From Bowmanella denitrificans (GTDB lineage: Bacteria; Pseudomonadota; Gammaproteobacteria; Enterobacterales; Alteromonadaceae): a stretch of 64,000 nucleotides of DNA. The notes beneath the pieces were generated by a model. That model was not told the DNA's origin. It made no database searches and saw only the letters and a list, made by a program, of their open reading frames with translations. The position numbers and the translations under genes are program-made. The stretch lies in NCBI RefSeq assembly GCF_002887595.1, contig NZ_PEBU01000004.1, positions 248,001-312,000 of the forward strand. Direction: 5' to 3'. The first letter of the stretch is position 1. Each line of letters opens with the position of its first letter. Of the stretch, positions 46,143 to 54,852 are shown one piece after another.

Positions 46143-46873
46143 AGGGCTTCTCTGCGAATATGTTGCAGGTAGAGGGATTCAAGCTGCACATCTTGCATAT
46201 CCTGTCCCTGCAGGCGGTGTACCAGTTGTCCCTGATTTAAGATGGCCACCGAATGGGCGTCTTCCTGAGCGCGGAATAAATCATGGGTCGCCATTAAAAT
46301 GGCTACGCCTTGCCCGGCCAGTTGCCCGAGCAGTTGGCTGAATTCATAGCTGGCCGACGGGTCCAGGCCCGAGGTAGGTTCATCCAGAATCAGTGCTGTT
46401 GCCTGTTTTGCCAGGGCAATGGCAATCCCTACTTTCTGCCGCATACCTTTTGAATAGGTTGATATCGCCTTATCGATGGCATGGGCGGGGAGCTGCACTT
46501 TTTCCAGCAGGGCACGATACTCATTTCGTGACAGACTGATACCGGCGATTTGGCTCATATAGCTAACATTTTCCAGGCCGGTTAAACGCGGATACAAGGC
46601 CACTTGTTCCGGAATATAGGCAAGTTGCTGCCTGGCCCTGACAACATCGTGCTGAACGTTAATGCCGCCAATGCTGACTGTGCCACTGTCGGGCTGTAAA
46701 AAGCCCAGCAGGCAATTAATGGTGGTGGTTTTCCCGGCACCGTTTGGCCCCAGTAAGGCCAGAATCTCGCCCGCATTGACGGTAAAGGAAATGCCTTTTA
46801 GTGCCTGGTAGTCAGCAAAGGCCTTTTTCAGTTCACAAACCTCAATCACGGCTTGCGTTGTTTCCTTGAGCAT
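46136..46873 (-). CDS. ABC transporter ATP-binding protein
   Basis: A 245-residue ATPase with Walker A GPNGAGKTT, the Q-loop region YIPEQ, the signature YSKGMRQKV (the variant common in ABC-2 exporters) and Walker B ALILDEPTSGLDP, then the H-loop ATHDL. It energises the two ABC-2 permeases encoded downstream. The TonB receptor gene lies just upstream (10-base gap), so the transcript probably starts at that receptor. Confidence 0.95.
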   Translation of the reverse strand: MLKETTQAVIEVCELKKAFADYQALKGISFTVNAGEILALLGPNGAGKTTTINCLLGFLQPDSGTVSIGGINVQHDVVRARQQLAYIPEQVALYPRLTGLENVSYMSQIAGISLSRNEYRALLEKVQLPAHAIDKAISTYSKGMRQKVGIAIALAKQATALILDEPTSGLDPSASYEFSQLLGQLAGQGVAILMATHDLFRAQEDAHSVAILNQGQLVHRLQGQDMQDVQLESLYLQHIRREALC

Positions 46874-46883
46874 ATTTTCCTCC

Positions 46884-49004
46884 TTAGAAGCTGTACGTCA
46901 TAGACGCAATCCAGGTGCGGCCTTTACCCGGTGTGACGCCCCAATCCACGCCTTTGGCACCGGCTGATAACCAGTATTCTTTATCAAACAGATTCTCAAT
47001 TTTTAATCTGAAGATGGTGTTCAGGGCGCTAAGTTCGTACTTCACGCCTAAGTCTGCCCGGGTGTAAGCGGGGAGCGACAAGCTGTTCAGTACATTTTGC
47101 TGGCGCTCTCCCACATGGAAAATACCCAGTTGCGCATACAGTCCCGCCAAGGCCTGAACCTGATAGTCGAGGAATAAATTAGCTTGGAATTTGGGCACAT
47201 TGGCCGGACGATTGCCATTGATCAGTGGCTGCCCAACCAGCTTGTCCAGGGAAGCGTCCATCAGAGTCACGGAGCTGACCACAGACAGGGCATCAGACAC
47301 CTTGCCATTGATGTTCAGCTCAATACCGCGGTGCGACTGCACGCCATCCTGCACAAAATAGTTGCTCACACGATTGTGGTATTCGAGCATTTTCTCTATC
47401 TCAAATACGGCCAGGGTGTAGGTAGCACTTTGGGTCTGAAACTTAACTCCGGCTTCCAGCTGTTCACTTTCCTGTGGTCCAAGGGATTCCCCTTCGTTAA
47501 TGGCACCGCTGCCGATAACCGCAACACCACCTTCTCCCGCGCCTTCTGAATAGCTGGCATAGAAGGCCAGATTGTCGCTCGGGTTGTAATTCAGACCAAT
47601 CAAAGGAGTGGTAAAACGTTGATTGTCTAGTGTTTCCTGCACGCTGTCTGGGGCATGTTGCAGCTTTTCATAACGAATATGACGCAGGCCCAAGGTGGCA
47701 TAGAAGGTGTCGCTGATGTACAAGGTGTCGGTTATAAACAGTGAGTTTTCTTTGGTGTCGGTAATAGTGGCATCAGGATAATCAGGGTATTGAGGACGGC
47801 TGGTATGGACAGGATTAAATAGATTACCAACCGGGTTTGGTAGTTCAAACCAGCGGCCATCGGCAGACTGATAGTCGCGCAGGCTCACTCCGGCCACCAG
47901 ATTATGGGCTATATCGCCGGTCTGGAATTCACCACTTAAAAAACTCACCGCCGCGTAGGAGCGGTATTTCTCGTCCGGTGTCACATGGATAGCGGCAGAC
48001 AAGACATTGCCGGCTGTATCCACCTGGTAAATATCTGGAAAGAGAGTAAAGCGGTTGTTGTCTGAATAGGCGAATTGATTAACCCATTGCCAACTGTCAG
48101 TTAGCCAGTAATCCACCCGGGTTGCCAGATTATAGGACTGAGTTTCATAGCGACCCCATGGCTGGCCAAGCAGTATGTCACTGGTGTCTACATAGGGGGG
48201 CAAAATACTGATATCACTGTTATTGGGGTCTTGTGCCAGACCAATCAGTGGCTGGGAGACGACCTTTTTGTCCTGAAAGTCGGCGTCGAAGCGCACAAAC
48301 AGCTTGTCGCTGGCGGCCCAGTCAAGCGCGGCACTTAAAAAGTAGCGTTTTAAGTCATCGCCGCCGCTAAAATCGCCGGTATCTTCGGCGGCTGCGTTAA
48401 ATCGGTAGCCCCAGTTCTTTTCGGCATCCAGTGGTCCGCCGCTGTCCAGATGCAGATATTTGCCATTGCGGCTACGCACTTCGCCTGTGACTTCCAAAAA
48501 TTGCTTCTGCGTGGGGCGCTTGGTTACGTAATTCACGGTACCCCCCGGATTGTTGACACCGGAAATCAGCCCAGAGGGACCTTTGATCACGTCCAGACGC
48601 TGGATGTTTTCCAGCGCAACATCCTGAAACGGCGCCAGGGCCAGGCCGTCGCGGCGCAAACCGTTGGTCCAGTCGAGCTGAAAGCCGCGCAGGCTAACAA
48701 AGTCAAACACCGTACCTATGGCGGTGTTTTGCACCGACGCGTCATTGGCCAGCACATCGCCTAAGGTTTTTGCCCGCTGGTTGGCAATTAGCGCATCGGA
48801 AAAAGACTGAATAGAGATAGGCAGTAATTGCGTATCTTTGGTGCCAAGTGCGGCGGCGTTGACGTCGCGGGTGTCATACAGGGCCGAGCGGGAGCCGGTA
48901 ACATTGAGCTTTTCAATATTTTCCTGGCCGGAATTGGCGTAACTGGTGTGGCTGAATAGCGCGGATAAAACAACGAGACTTACCGAAGAACGTTTTACAT
49001 TCAC
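46884..49004 (-). CDS. TonB-dependent siderophore-type receptor
   Basis: A 706-residue receptor with a signal peptide ending at SYA (about 1-23). The plug domain is clear: TGSRSALYDTRD, SIQSFSDALIANQ, SLRGFQLDW and the siderophore-receptor signature RLDVIKGPSGLISGVNNPGGTVNYVTKRP. The barrel ends in YSF. It is probably a ferric-siderophore or similar receptor. Upstream (49148-49159) a gaataataattc sequence has partial Fur-box character, and an inverted repeat acaattt/aaattgt (49108-49132) lies in the same gap; neither is convincing. The link to an ABC-2 exporter-type system is unusual. Confidence 0.9.
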   Translation of the reverse strand: MNVKRSSVSLVVLSALFSHTSYANSGQENIEKLNVTGSRSALYDTRDVNAAALGTKDTQLLPISIQSFSDALIANQRAKTLGDVLANDASVQNTAIGTVFDFVSLRGFQLDWTNGLRRDGLALAPFQDVALENIQRLDVIKGPSGLISGVNNPGGTVNYVTKRPTQKQFLEVTGEVRSRNGKYLHLDSGGPLDAEKNWGYRFNAAAEDTGDFSGGDDLKRYFLSAALDWAASDKLFVRFDADFQDKKVVSQPLIGLAQDPNNSDISILPPYVDTSDILLGQPWGRYETQSYNLATRVDYWLTDSWQWVNQFAYSDNNRFTLFPDIYQVDTAGNVLSAAIHVTPDEKYRSYAAVSFLSGEFQTGDIAHNLVAGVSLRDYQSADGRWFELPNPVGNLFNPVHTSRPQYPDYPDATITDTKENSLFITDTLYISDTFYATLGLRHIRYEKLQHAPDSVQETLDNQRFTTPLIGLNYNPSDNLAFYASYSEGAGEGGVAVIGSGAINEGESLGPQESEQLEAGVKFQTQSATYTLAVFEIEKMLEYHNRVSNYFVQDGVQSHRGIELNINGKVSDALSVVSSVTLMDASLDKLVGQPLINGNRPANVPKFQANLFLDYQVQALAGLYAQLGIFHVGERQQNVLNSLSLPAYTRADLGVKYELSALNTIFRLKIENLFDKEYWLSAGAKGVDWGVTPGKGRTWIASMTYSF

Positions 49005-49208
49005 TGACTGATACCTTTCCTGGTGCCGACAAGCTTACTTCTGGCGACGGTGACTAAGTAGAGACTGCATATTTGAAAAATACAGAGTCTTATTATGTGA
49101 TAACGTAACAATTTTGCAGTGTAAGAAATTGTAAGTAAAGGACTAGTGAATAATAATTCGCTGGCACTATGCTGGCAGGACAGAACACAATCTGTTACTT
49201 ATCCGCTT

Positions 49209-50267
49209 TTAAACGGCTTCAGCTAACTCAACAGGCACGGCACTTGAATGCTGTATCAGTCCTAATGGCGATACCTGGAAGTATTGCAGTACCGGCAGAA
49301 TACGGCAGAAAACCGAGTGACTGTTGGAGCCCGCCATATGTATTCCGAGCAGCCGCCCGCCAGGACCGACAATGGCTGCACCGCTGTCACCTGGCTGCGC
49401 ATAGCGGCTGCACAATACCAGTTCGCGGAAGCCGGCCTGAAACTTCTGACCGTTGCCATTGTAGTAGGGCAATCGTGCATAAAAGTTGTTGTTTAATACG
49501 GTGCCGGAAGAAAAGCCGGACACTTTACCAACCATTCTCACCATAGCCTGATGGCGAATTTGTGCAGAAACACCATTCAGTGCTCCGATATAGGGGAGCT
49601 CGGCAAGCACGTCTACGCCGGGTCTTAGTTTGGCCAAAGCGGCATCGAACCGGTTGGGATAGCCACTGGTGCTGAAGTACAAGGGGATACTGGCGACATA
49701 ATCAGCAACGGTAAAATCATGCTCGGCCTGACTGAAGTCCTGCGGGGCAGGTTGTAGAACCCTTTTGTCCTGCTGATCAGAGAAGGGACTCAGTACATGT
49801 GCACAGCTTAATATGTACTTGTCGCCCGGTGTGTTTATAGACTGCACTATCAAGCCGATAGTGCCTGGGTATCTGTGGATACTGGCAACGCTTAGCCCGG
49901 CAAACACAGGGCGTTGCGGCAGTTCAAGTTGATTGTGCAACTGCAACTGACCAATTTCTTGCACATCCAATGGCACTTCTGAACCATCTTCAAGTTGTAA
50001 CTTTTGTGGAATCGGCTCTGACAATTCGTGCACCGGGCGTTTCTTATCCACATAAACCTGAATACAGGGTTGTCCAGTGTCCTGAAAGGCTACTTTTTTG
50101 GTGTCGACGGCCAGGCCCTGCACATTGGCTTGTTCTAACCAGGCAGCATGGCCGTGCTGCAGGTGCGCAGCCTGCTGTCTGTCGCGGCTTGTAAGTCCTT
50201 TGGCGTCCTTGCCTTCACACAGCATTCTGGTCACTTTGTTGAGTTTTTTGCGGGTTGACCTGTTCAT
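49209..50267 (-). CDS. Trypsin-like serine protease without signal peptide
   Basis: A 352-residue protein with a complete S1-type triad: His157 in LSCAHVL, Asp208 in NRFDAALAKL and Ser295 in AQPGDSGAAIVG. There is no signal peptide or membrane helix, so the enzyme is likely cytoplasmic, or exported in an unusual way. Residues 1-115 form a basic, helical extension with charged RxxR-type turns. The core (VFAGLSVASIHRYPGTIGLI) resembles bacterial proteases in the same broad group as plant NAL1. It is encoded 12 bases after the lipoprotein gene, suggesting a functional pair. Its target is unknown. Confidence 0.8.
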   Translation of the reverse strand: MNRSTRKKLNKVTRMLCEGKDAKGLTSRDRQQAAHLQHGHAAWLEQANVQGLAVDTKKVAFQDTGQPCIQVYVDKKRPVHELSEPIPQKLQLEDGSEVPLDVQEIGQLQLHNQLELPQRPVFAGLSVASIHRYPGTIGLIVQSINTPGDKYILSCAHVLSPFSDQQDKRVLQPAPQDFSQAEHDFTVADYVASIPLYFSTSGYPNRFDAALAKLRPGVDVLAELPYIGALNGVSAQIRHQAMVRMVGKVSGFSSGTVLNNNFYARLPYYNGNGQKFQAGFRELVLCSRYAQPGDSGAAIVGPGGRLLGIHMAGSNSHSVFCRILPVLQYFQVSPLGLIQHSSAVPVELAEAV

Positions 50268-50279
50268 TACGAGCTCCTG

Positions 50280-51842
50280 TTATAACCGGCCTGGCAACGC
50301 CATTCCATCCAGAGAACTGATAATTCTTTGCAAATTCAGCTCATTAATTTGTGGCTCGGCAAAGCTATGTTGCTGCATATAAGCCAGGGCGGCTTTGCGC
50401 GTTGCTTCGCCATAGTCACCATCAACCTGTATCTGCTGCGCCGCAGGTAAACCATTATTCAATGCGGTCTGCAATTGAATGGTCAGATTTTTATCCTGAC
50501 AGTAAGGTTCTTCTCCTGGTTGCAAGTTGTTACTCAGAGCACAACTGGGTTTGATTGGAACTGCCGGGGCACCATCTGCTAGTGGTTGAGGTGGCTGAGG
50601 TGGGCTGACAGTAATCACCAGATTCTGTGCTTTGCCACTGCTGTCTTTGACCTTAATCATATAGCTACCGGGCTGATCAGCACTTTTTAGTTTAATGGTC
50701 AGGTTGTCACCAAAGGCTGGCACTTGCTTCACCTCAAAAACATCTTCATTAGCACTGTACACATAACTGCCGCTGCCTCCGCTGATGGAAACAGAATGCG
50801 CACTGTCTACTTTATTAAAACTCAGAGTGCTGGGAGTCAGGCTTATCCCTGCAGCTAAGGCATTGCTGTCCAAACCGCATTGCTCAAGGCTCTGGCCCTG
50901 ACTTTGTGGGGTGAGTTTGGTTAGTTCACTTTCCAGTAGTGCCATCTTTGCTAGTAGTTCTTTATGCTTATCTGCCAGTTCCTGACCTCTTTGCGATTGC
51001 GGCGCTAACCCGTCAACGACGGCACCCTGGTCTGTAGTGGTGGGAACATAAGCGGAGAAGCCTGTCAGGTTCTGGTCATACAAACTGCTTAAACCCGACA
51101 GAAAACCGGGCAGGGCACTTAATGATTGCACGCTGTCAACCAGCGCTTCGTTTACGGCGGTATTTATTCCCCGGGCAGTCACAACCAGGGAGGCCGCTGC
51201 GCGGGAACTTTGCCGTTGCCGCAGGGCGGCCTGTTGGCGCAAGGTGTTGGCTTCCTGCAGATGCTGTTGTACCTGCGGAGCGAGTGAATGGTCCGGGAAC
51301 TTTGCTAATGCAGAGCGTGCATCGGCATAGGCAAGGTCAAGGGCAACGGTGTGATTCTGCAGACTATTCAGTTCCGCAGTGGTCAGAGTCAAAGGCAATA
51401 CGGCGTGCTCAGCGCATTGAAGGCCTTTTAGTCCAAGTGCATACACCTTGCTTCGCTGCGGCGCTGCCAGCCAATTGGATAAGCTGTACAGTCCTGCACT
51501 GGTCAGAGCAAAATCCGAGATTTTCGTTGCGGATTCGCCGTTGACTGCAAAGCCGATGGTGTAAGCGGTTAGGGGAATCAGACCAATTCCGGTCCAACTG
51601 GCTAAGTTTGCCTGGTCGCCCATGGCCTCCAGGTAGCGGCTTTTTAATTGCCTGCTACATTCAAGCGCGCCTGCAAGGGTAGCGGTGTCAGGGGGGCAAG
51701 AGTTGACGCTTGAATCATTGCTGAGCTTGGCTTCGTCAATGTAGGGGTTGGTTAAGGATGAACAGGCCCCGAGCGAGAGTCCCATAAACAACGCAATGAA
51801 TAATCGCAGATTGCGGCTGGCATAAGTGGCTGAAGGTTGCAT
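50280..51842 (-). CDS. Lipoprotein with C-terminal peptidoglycan-binding-like domain
   Basis: A 520-residue protein; ATG 51842 follows AGGAA and the signal ends in the lipobox LSLGAC, so it should be lipidated. Most of the N-terminal half is helical, including a hydrophobic GIGLIPLTAYTIGFAV segment and long helices rich in Gln/Ala/Arg. Then come an Ig-like strand region (SGGSGSYVYSANEDVFEV) and a C-terminal region (QTALNNGLPAAQQIQVDGDYGEATRKAALAYMQQH) like PG-binding domain type 1. It is paired with the trypsin-like protease gene directly after it. The function is unknown. Confidence 0.65.
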   Translation of the reverse strand: MQPSATYASRNLRLFIALFMGLSLGACSSLTNPYIDEAKLSNDSSVNSCPPDTATLAGALECSRQLKSRYLEAMGDQANLASWTGIGLIPLTAYTIGFAVNGESATKISDFALTSAGLYSLSNWLAAPQRSKVYALGLKGLQCAEHAVLPLTLTTAELNSLQNHTVALDLAYADARSALAKFPDHSLAPQVQQHLQEANTLRQQAALRQRQSSRAAASLVVTARGINTAVNEALVDSVQSLSALPGFLSGLSSLYDQNLTGFSAYVPTTTDQGAVVDGLAPQSQRGQELADKHKELLAKMALLESELTKLTPQSQGQSLEQCGLDSNALAAGISLTPSTLSFNKVDSAHSVSISGGSGSYVYSANEDVFEVKQVPAFGDNLTIKLKSADQPGSYMIKVKDSSGKAQNLVITVSPPQPPQPLADGAPAVPIKPSCALSNNLQPGEEPYCQDKNLTIQLQTALNNGLPAAQQIQVDGDYGEATRKAALAYMQQHSFAEPQINELNLQRIISSLDGMALPGRL

Positions 51843-52054
51843 AACGATTCCTATGGTTACGGCGACGTCTTCATATTCTGCTATCAGGTATGAACTGCCT
51901 GTAAAATGCTTGCTGAGTAACAAGTTAGTGACGCATCAACGGGATTTATCTCAGCTGATTTTGAAAATCATGCAAATACGTTGAAAGTTACCGGCAAAGG
52001 GGGAATCATCAACACGGAACACATTGGCTAAAATATTGGAAAAAGAGGTTAAGT

Positions 52055-52390
52055 ATGAATGAGTTAACGAAGTCGCACGGAAGTGAATTGGTTTTTTATG
52101 TGCAGCTTCATATTAAGGCCGAATGTCGCGATGAGTGGTTATCGGCGTGTAAAGCATTGTTAGACAAGATGGCCGAAGAACCCAGTTTTATTGCTTGTCA
52201 TTTGCATGAAGATCAGCAGCAAGCCAATCTTTTCACCTTGTACGAACGCTGGCAAGAACCCAGCGTTGAAGCCTTCCTTAAACATCAGGATACCCCTTAT
52301 CGCCAGGCATATGAGGCCAAGTTACCAGACTGGCTTGAATCCCCCAGAAAAGCGCAGGTGCTGAATCCACTTCAATACTGGCTGAAGTAA
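52055..52390 (+). CDS. Antibiotic biosynthesis monooxygenase (ABM) domain protein
   Basis: A 111-residue protein with an AGAGG site before the ATG. The ABM dimeric alpha-beta barrel pattern is visible: LVFYVQLHIKAECRDEWLSACKALLDKMAEEPSFIACHLHED followed by LFTLYERWQEPSVEAFLKHQDTPYRQAY. Such small proteins are often quinol monooxygenases or related detoxification factors. It is monocistronic; a hairpin lies downstream. Confidence 0.85.
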   Translation: MNELTKSHGSELVFYVQLHIKAECRDEWLSACKALLDKMAEEPSFIACHLHEDQQQANLFTLYERWQEPSVEAFLKHQDTPYRQAYEAKLPDWLESPRKAQVLNPLQYWLK

Positions 52391-52434
52391 AACCACTCTT
52401 GTCAAATGAAGGTTACAACGATACCAAAGTGATT

Positions 52435-52451
52435 GGCCAGCGTAGCTGGCC
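52435..52451. terminator. Hairpin between convergent ABM and GST genes
   Basis: ggccagc/gctggcc with a GTA loop, followed on the + strand by gatgtttggttt. Confidence 0.5.
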
Positions 52452-52461
52452 GATGTTTGGT

Positions 52462-53076
52462 TTATAGCGGCCAGGGCTCGGCCCAGGCGGGCAGTTGCAT
52501 CAGCTTGTTCAGCCAGTTCACAATGTTAGGGTAATCCTGCATCGGCATCTGTGATTCCTGCCAGTAACGGGCCATGGAAGCGAGCTGAAAATCGGCAATG
52601 GTCAGTCGCCCGCAGGCCACATGGTCCTTACCTTGCAGATGCTGATTCAACACCGCCGCGTATTTATGAAATAGCGGTAGGCCGGCCTCAATAGCCTGCT
52701 GGTCTGGTTGGCCAAAGTTAAAGGTACTTTTTACGATATATTCAAAGTAAAAATTGCCTACCGCTTCCATCCAATGACAATCATTCCAGGACAACCACTT
52801 AATCACGTCCACCTGTTCAATAGCATGGTTGGCTGGCCACATATCCGAACCGGCCTTTTGGCATAAATACACCATAATGGCCGAGGCTTCCCACAGCACC
52901 GTCTCGCCATCCACCAGGGTTGGCGCCTTCATATTGGGATTCAGCTTGGCATATTTGTCGGTTTTCAGGCTACCGTCGGTGGGATCGAGCTGAATAAACT
53001 CGGCTTGCACGCCCAAATGTTTGCATAGGGCCAGCACCCGCAGCGGTGCCTGAGCTTTAATCCAGTAAATTTGCAT
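52462..53076 (-). CDS. Glutathione S-transferase
   Basis: A 204-residue GST with a complete N-terminal domain: MQIYWIKAQAPLRVLALCKHLG, the NPNMKAPTLVDG cis-Pro motif, and WEASAIMVYL for glutathione binding. The helical C-terminal domain ends in GRLTIADFQLASMARYW. An AGAGAG site precedes the ATG. It conjugates glutathione to electrophiles or reduces them; the substrate is unknown. Confidence 0.85.
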   Translation of the reverse strand: MQIYWIKAQAPLRVLALCKHLGVQAEFIQLDPTDGSLKTDKYAKLNPNMKAPTLVDGETVLWEASAIMVYLCQKAGSDMWPANHAIEQVDVIKWLSWNDCHWMEAVGNFYFEYIVKSTFNFGQPDQQAIEAGLPLFHKYAAVLNQHLQGKDHVACGRLTIADFQLASMARYWQESQMPMQDYPNIVNWLNKLMQLPAWAEPWPL

Positions 53077-53401
53077 AGTTCACTCTCTTGTTGGGTTAAT
53101 TTGCCAATAGTCGTTTGGCTGGGGAGGATTTCGACAGAGGGCTGGACCGTCCTAACGAAATAGGCTGCAGCATTGCATTGGCCTGTGACGCCTAAATCAC
53201 GATAGGGAGGTGTAATGAACTAAGCGGGCAGGGCTAGAAAGTCGGCTTCGATACCCAGTATGTATAGCTGTCTATTGTTATAAATTGATCTAAACAAAAA
53301 TTAATCAAAGTGTCATCTTTTCAAGGCCGCAATAAATATAAACTCAAGTCGCCACGGTGTGTGGCTAGAAAGGTATCAATTTATATTTAGGGAAATTAGC
53401 A
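53077..53401. other. Intergenic region before a small secreted protein gene
   Basis: This 325-base stretch holds the 5' region of the divergent GST gene and a T/A-rich segment (53270-53340) that could carry a promoter for the gene at 53402. No gene, repeat or clear operator was recognised. Confidence 0.5.
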
Positions 53402-53752
53402 ATGAAGATGAACTTATTAAAAGTAAGTGCAGGTGCACTGTTGTTACTTGCTTCAAGCGTGTCACACGCTATCGTTTTCACTTGTGAAGGCGTAATCACG
53501 GACGTTTTCGCCATAGGGAACAATACCTATGAAGTTAACTATGAAAAATATCACGGTAACCCCAGAGAACCGGTGTTTATCTATCCCGAGCACACCAATT
53601 TGTTGGGGCCTGCATTAACGGCAAAGATGGAAGGTCAGCAGGATGTGGTATATATCCTGGTGTTGGAAGACCGCACTGGTACTGACACCCGTTGCGTTGA
53701 CGGTAACACCGACAATGCATTAATCGGTTTGTATAAAAAGTACAATAAATAA
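53402..53752 (+). CDS. Small secreted protein of unknown function
   Basis: A 116-residue protein with a signal peptide (about 1-23, ending at SHA) and two Cys residues (positions about 28 and 98) that may form one disulfide in the periplasm. AGGGAAATTAGCA precedes the ATG. The pattern FTCEGVITDVFAIGNNTYEVNYEK suggests a beta-rich fold but no family is recognised. It stands alone, followed by a strong terminator. Confidence 0.6.
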   Translation: MKMNLLKVSAGALLLLASSVSHAIVFTCEGVITDVFAIGNNTYEVNYEKYHGNPREPVFIYPEHTNLLGPALTAKMEGQQDVVYILVLEDRTGTDTRCVDGNTDNALIGLYKKYNK

Positions 53753-53756
53753 TCGT

Positions 53757-53790
53757 GGAGAGCTTCGGCTCTCCTTCTTGTTGTTTTTTA
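53757..53790 (+). terminator. Rho-independent terminator with TTCG loop
   Basis: The stem ggagagc/gctctcc with a UUCG-type tetraloop is followed by a T-rich tail that runs into the stop of the converging glyoxalase gene. Confidence 0.9.
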
Positions 53791-54191
53791 AGTGTTTTCG
53801 CCATTGTTACGCTGGATCAGCTCAATGGCATAACCATCGGGATCCTGAATAAAGGCGATGATCTCATGGCTGCCAGCCAACGGGCCGGCAACCCTGATAA
53901 CCCTGCCACCATGGTTTTTCACCCAGTCGCAGGCCGCCTGGCAATCTCAACTTCAGCGGCAATATGGCCAAAGCCGTTGCCATGCTGATAATGGTGGGTA
54001 CCTTGGTTGTAAGTCAGTTCAAGTACCGCCGCTGCTGATTCAGGTTGATAGCCCAGAAACACCAGGTTGTATTGTGCTTCAGTATTGTTGTGGGTACGAA
54101 GTACGGTCATGCCCAGGGCTTGCGTATAGAAGTCTATCGAGGCTTGCAGATCCCCGACCCGTAACATGCTATGCAGTATGCGTTTAAACAT
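53788..54191 (-). pseudogene. gloA: Glyoxalase I (lactoylglutathione lyase), frameshifted
   Basis: Read from ATG 54191 the protein starts FKRILHSMLRVGDLQASIDFYTQ and keeps the early metal His, the Glu in AVLELTYNQG and the His in GNGFGHIA. It then loses frame at GAG-ATT near 53945-53946. One extra base (a G giving GAG-GAT) would restore the normal GloA sequence, with CQAACDWVKNHGG, GPLAG and FIQDPDGYAIELIQ, down to TAA 53788-53790 and about 134 residues, the normal GloA length. Without it, the fourth metal ligand (the Glu in AIELIQ) is lost and the product ends at about 90 residues. A real frameshift or a sequencing error must be distinguished. Confidence 0.85.
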
Positions 54192-54237
54192 TATGCTTAT
54201 CCGTTGGGACAGAGGGGCAAACGCCCCTCGTCAGAGG

Positions 54238-54672
54238 TTAATTGGGCTGTGTTGCGGCGTTCTCAGATATCGCCCCAAGTATTTGCACATTGGTTAATGC
54301 TGCCCCTTCAAAATTCCAGGCTCCATCTACGGCGTGCACCACATTGATATAGATGTTTTCCCTGGGGTGCTTATGGCCAGACAACTGCTCGATAATGTCG
54401 GTGGCGTGCCTGCAGTATTGCTGTTGCACATCCGGCTGTGAAAAGGCAAAAGCTGGAACTTTCCACTCTATCCAGGCACCCGAGAAAGGTTTGCCACCAG
54501 AAAAACAGTGCTGTTTGGGTAACACATTGACCTGCGCGGTAATGTTGCGGGCCATTAGGGCATTGTCGGCTAAGCCGTGGGCATCCAGCATGGCATGGGT
54601 TAGTTGGGCAATGGCATCGGCTTCTGCACCTTCAGGTAGCACACCTTGAGTCAGCGTTAATGTAAGTGGCAT
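54238..54672 (-). CDS. Tautomerase-superfamily protein (Pro-2 type)
   Basis: A 144-residue protein beginning MPLTLTLT; Pro2 would be the catalytic base, as in tautomerase-superfamily proteins. The length is about twice that of a 4-OT monomer, similar to cis-CaaD-like or fused tautomerases. Residues about 23-70 (LTHAMLDAHGLADNALMARNITAQVNVLP) and 95-125 fit the two beta-alpha-beta halves. It is encoded upstream of the frameshifted gloA and divergent from a TetR gene, whose operators lie in the gap, so it is probably repressed by it. Confidence 0.7.
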   Translation of the reverse strand: MPLTLTLTQGVLPEGAEADAIAQLTHAMLDAHGLADNALMARNITAQVNVLPKQHCFSGGKPFSGAWIEWKVPAFAFSQPDVQQQYCRHATDIIEQLSGHKHPRENIYINVVHAVDGAWNFEGAALTNVQILGAISENAATQPN

Positions 54673-54714
54673 AGGTTGTCCTTAGTAATGTAAGAAAAAT
54701 AAAGGATCGCTTTA

Positions 54715-54776
54715 GATAACGATCATTTTCTATGTTAGATAGTGATCGTTATCTTGTAAATGGGTAACGATCGTTA
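54715..54776. promoter_or_regulatory. Three operator-like sites for the TetR regulator
   Basis: gataacgatca (54715-54725) and tgatcgttatc (54743-54753) form an 11-bp inverted repeat with a 17-base gap, and a perfect 12-bp palindrome taacgatcgtta lies at 54765-54776. All share the core taacgatc. Confidence 0.75.
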
Positions 54777-54852
54777 TTTTATGCTACAGTGATTGCCATA
54801 TTGTCTGATATGACATCTAACTAGTTGAAAATAAATAGAATGTGGATTAGCT

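Noticed and set aside
49148-49159. A Fur box upstream of the siderophore receptor
   Set aside because: gaataataattc has only partial dyad symmetry and covers about half of the consensus.
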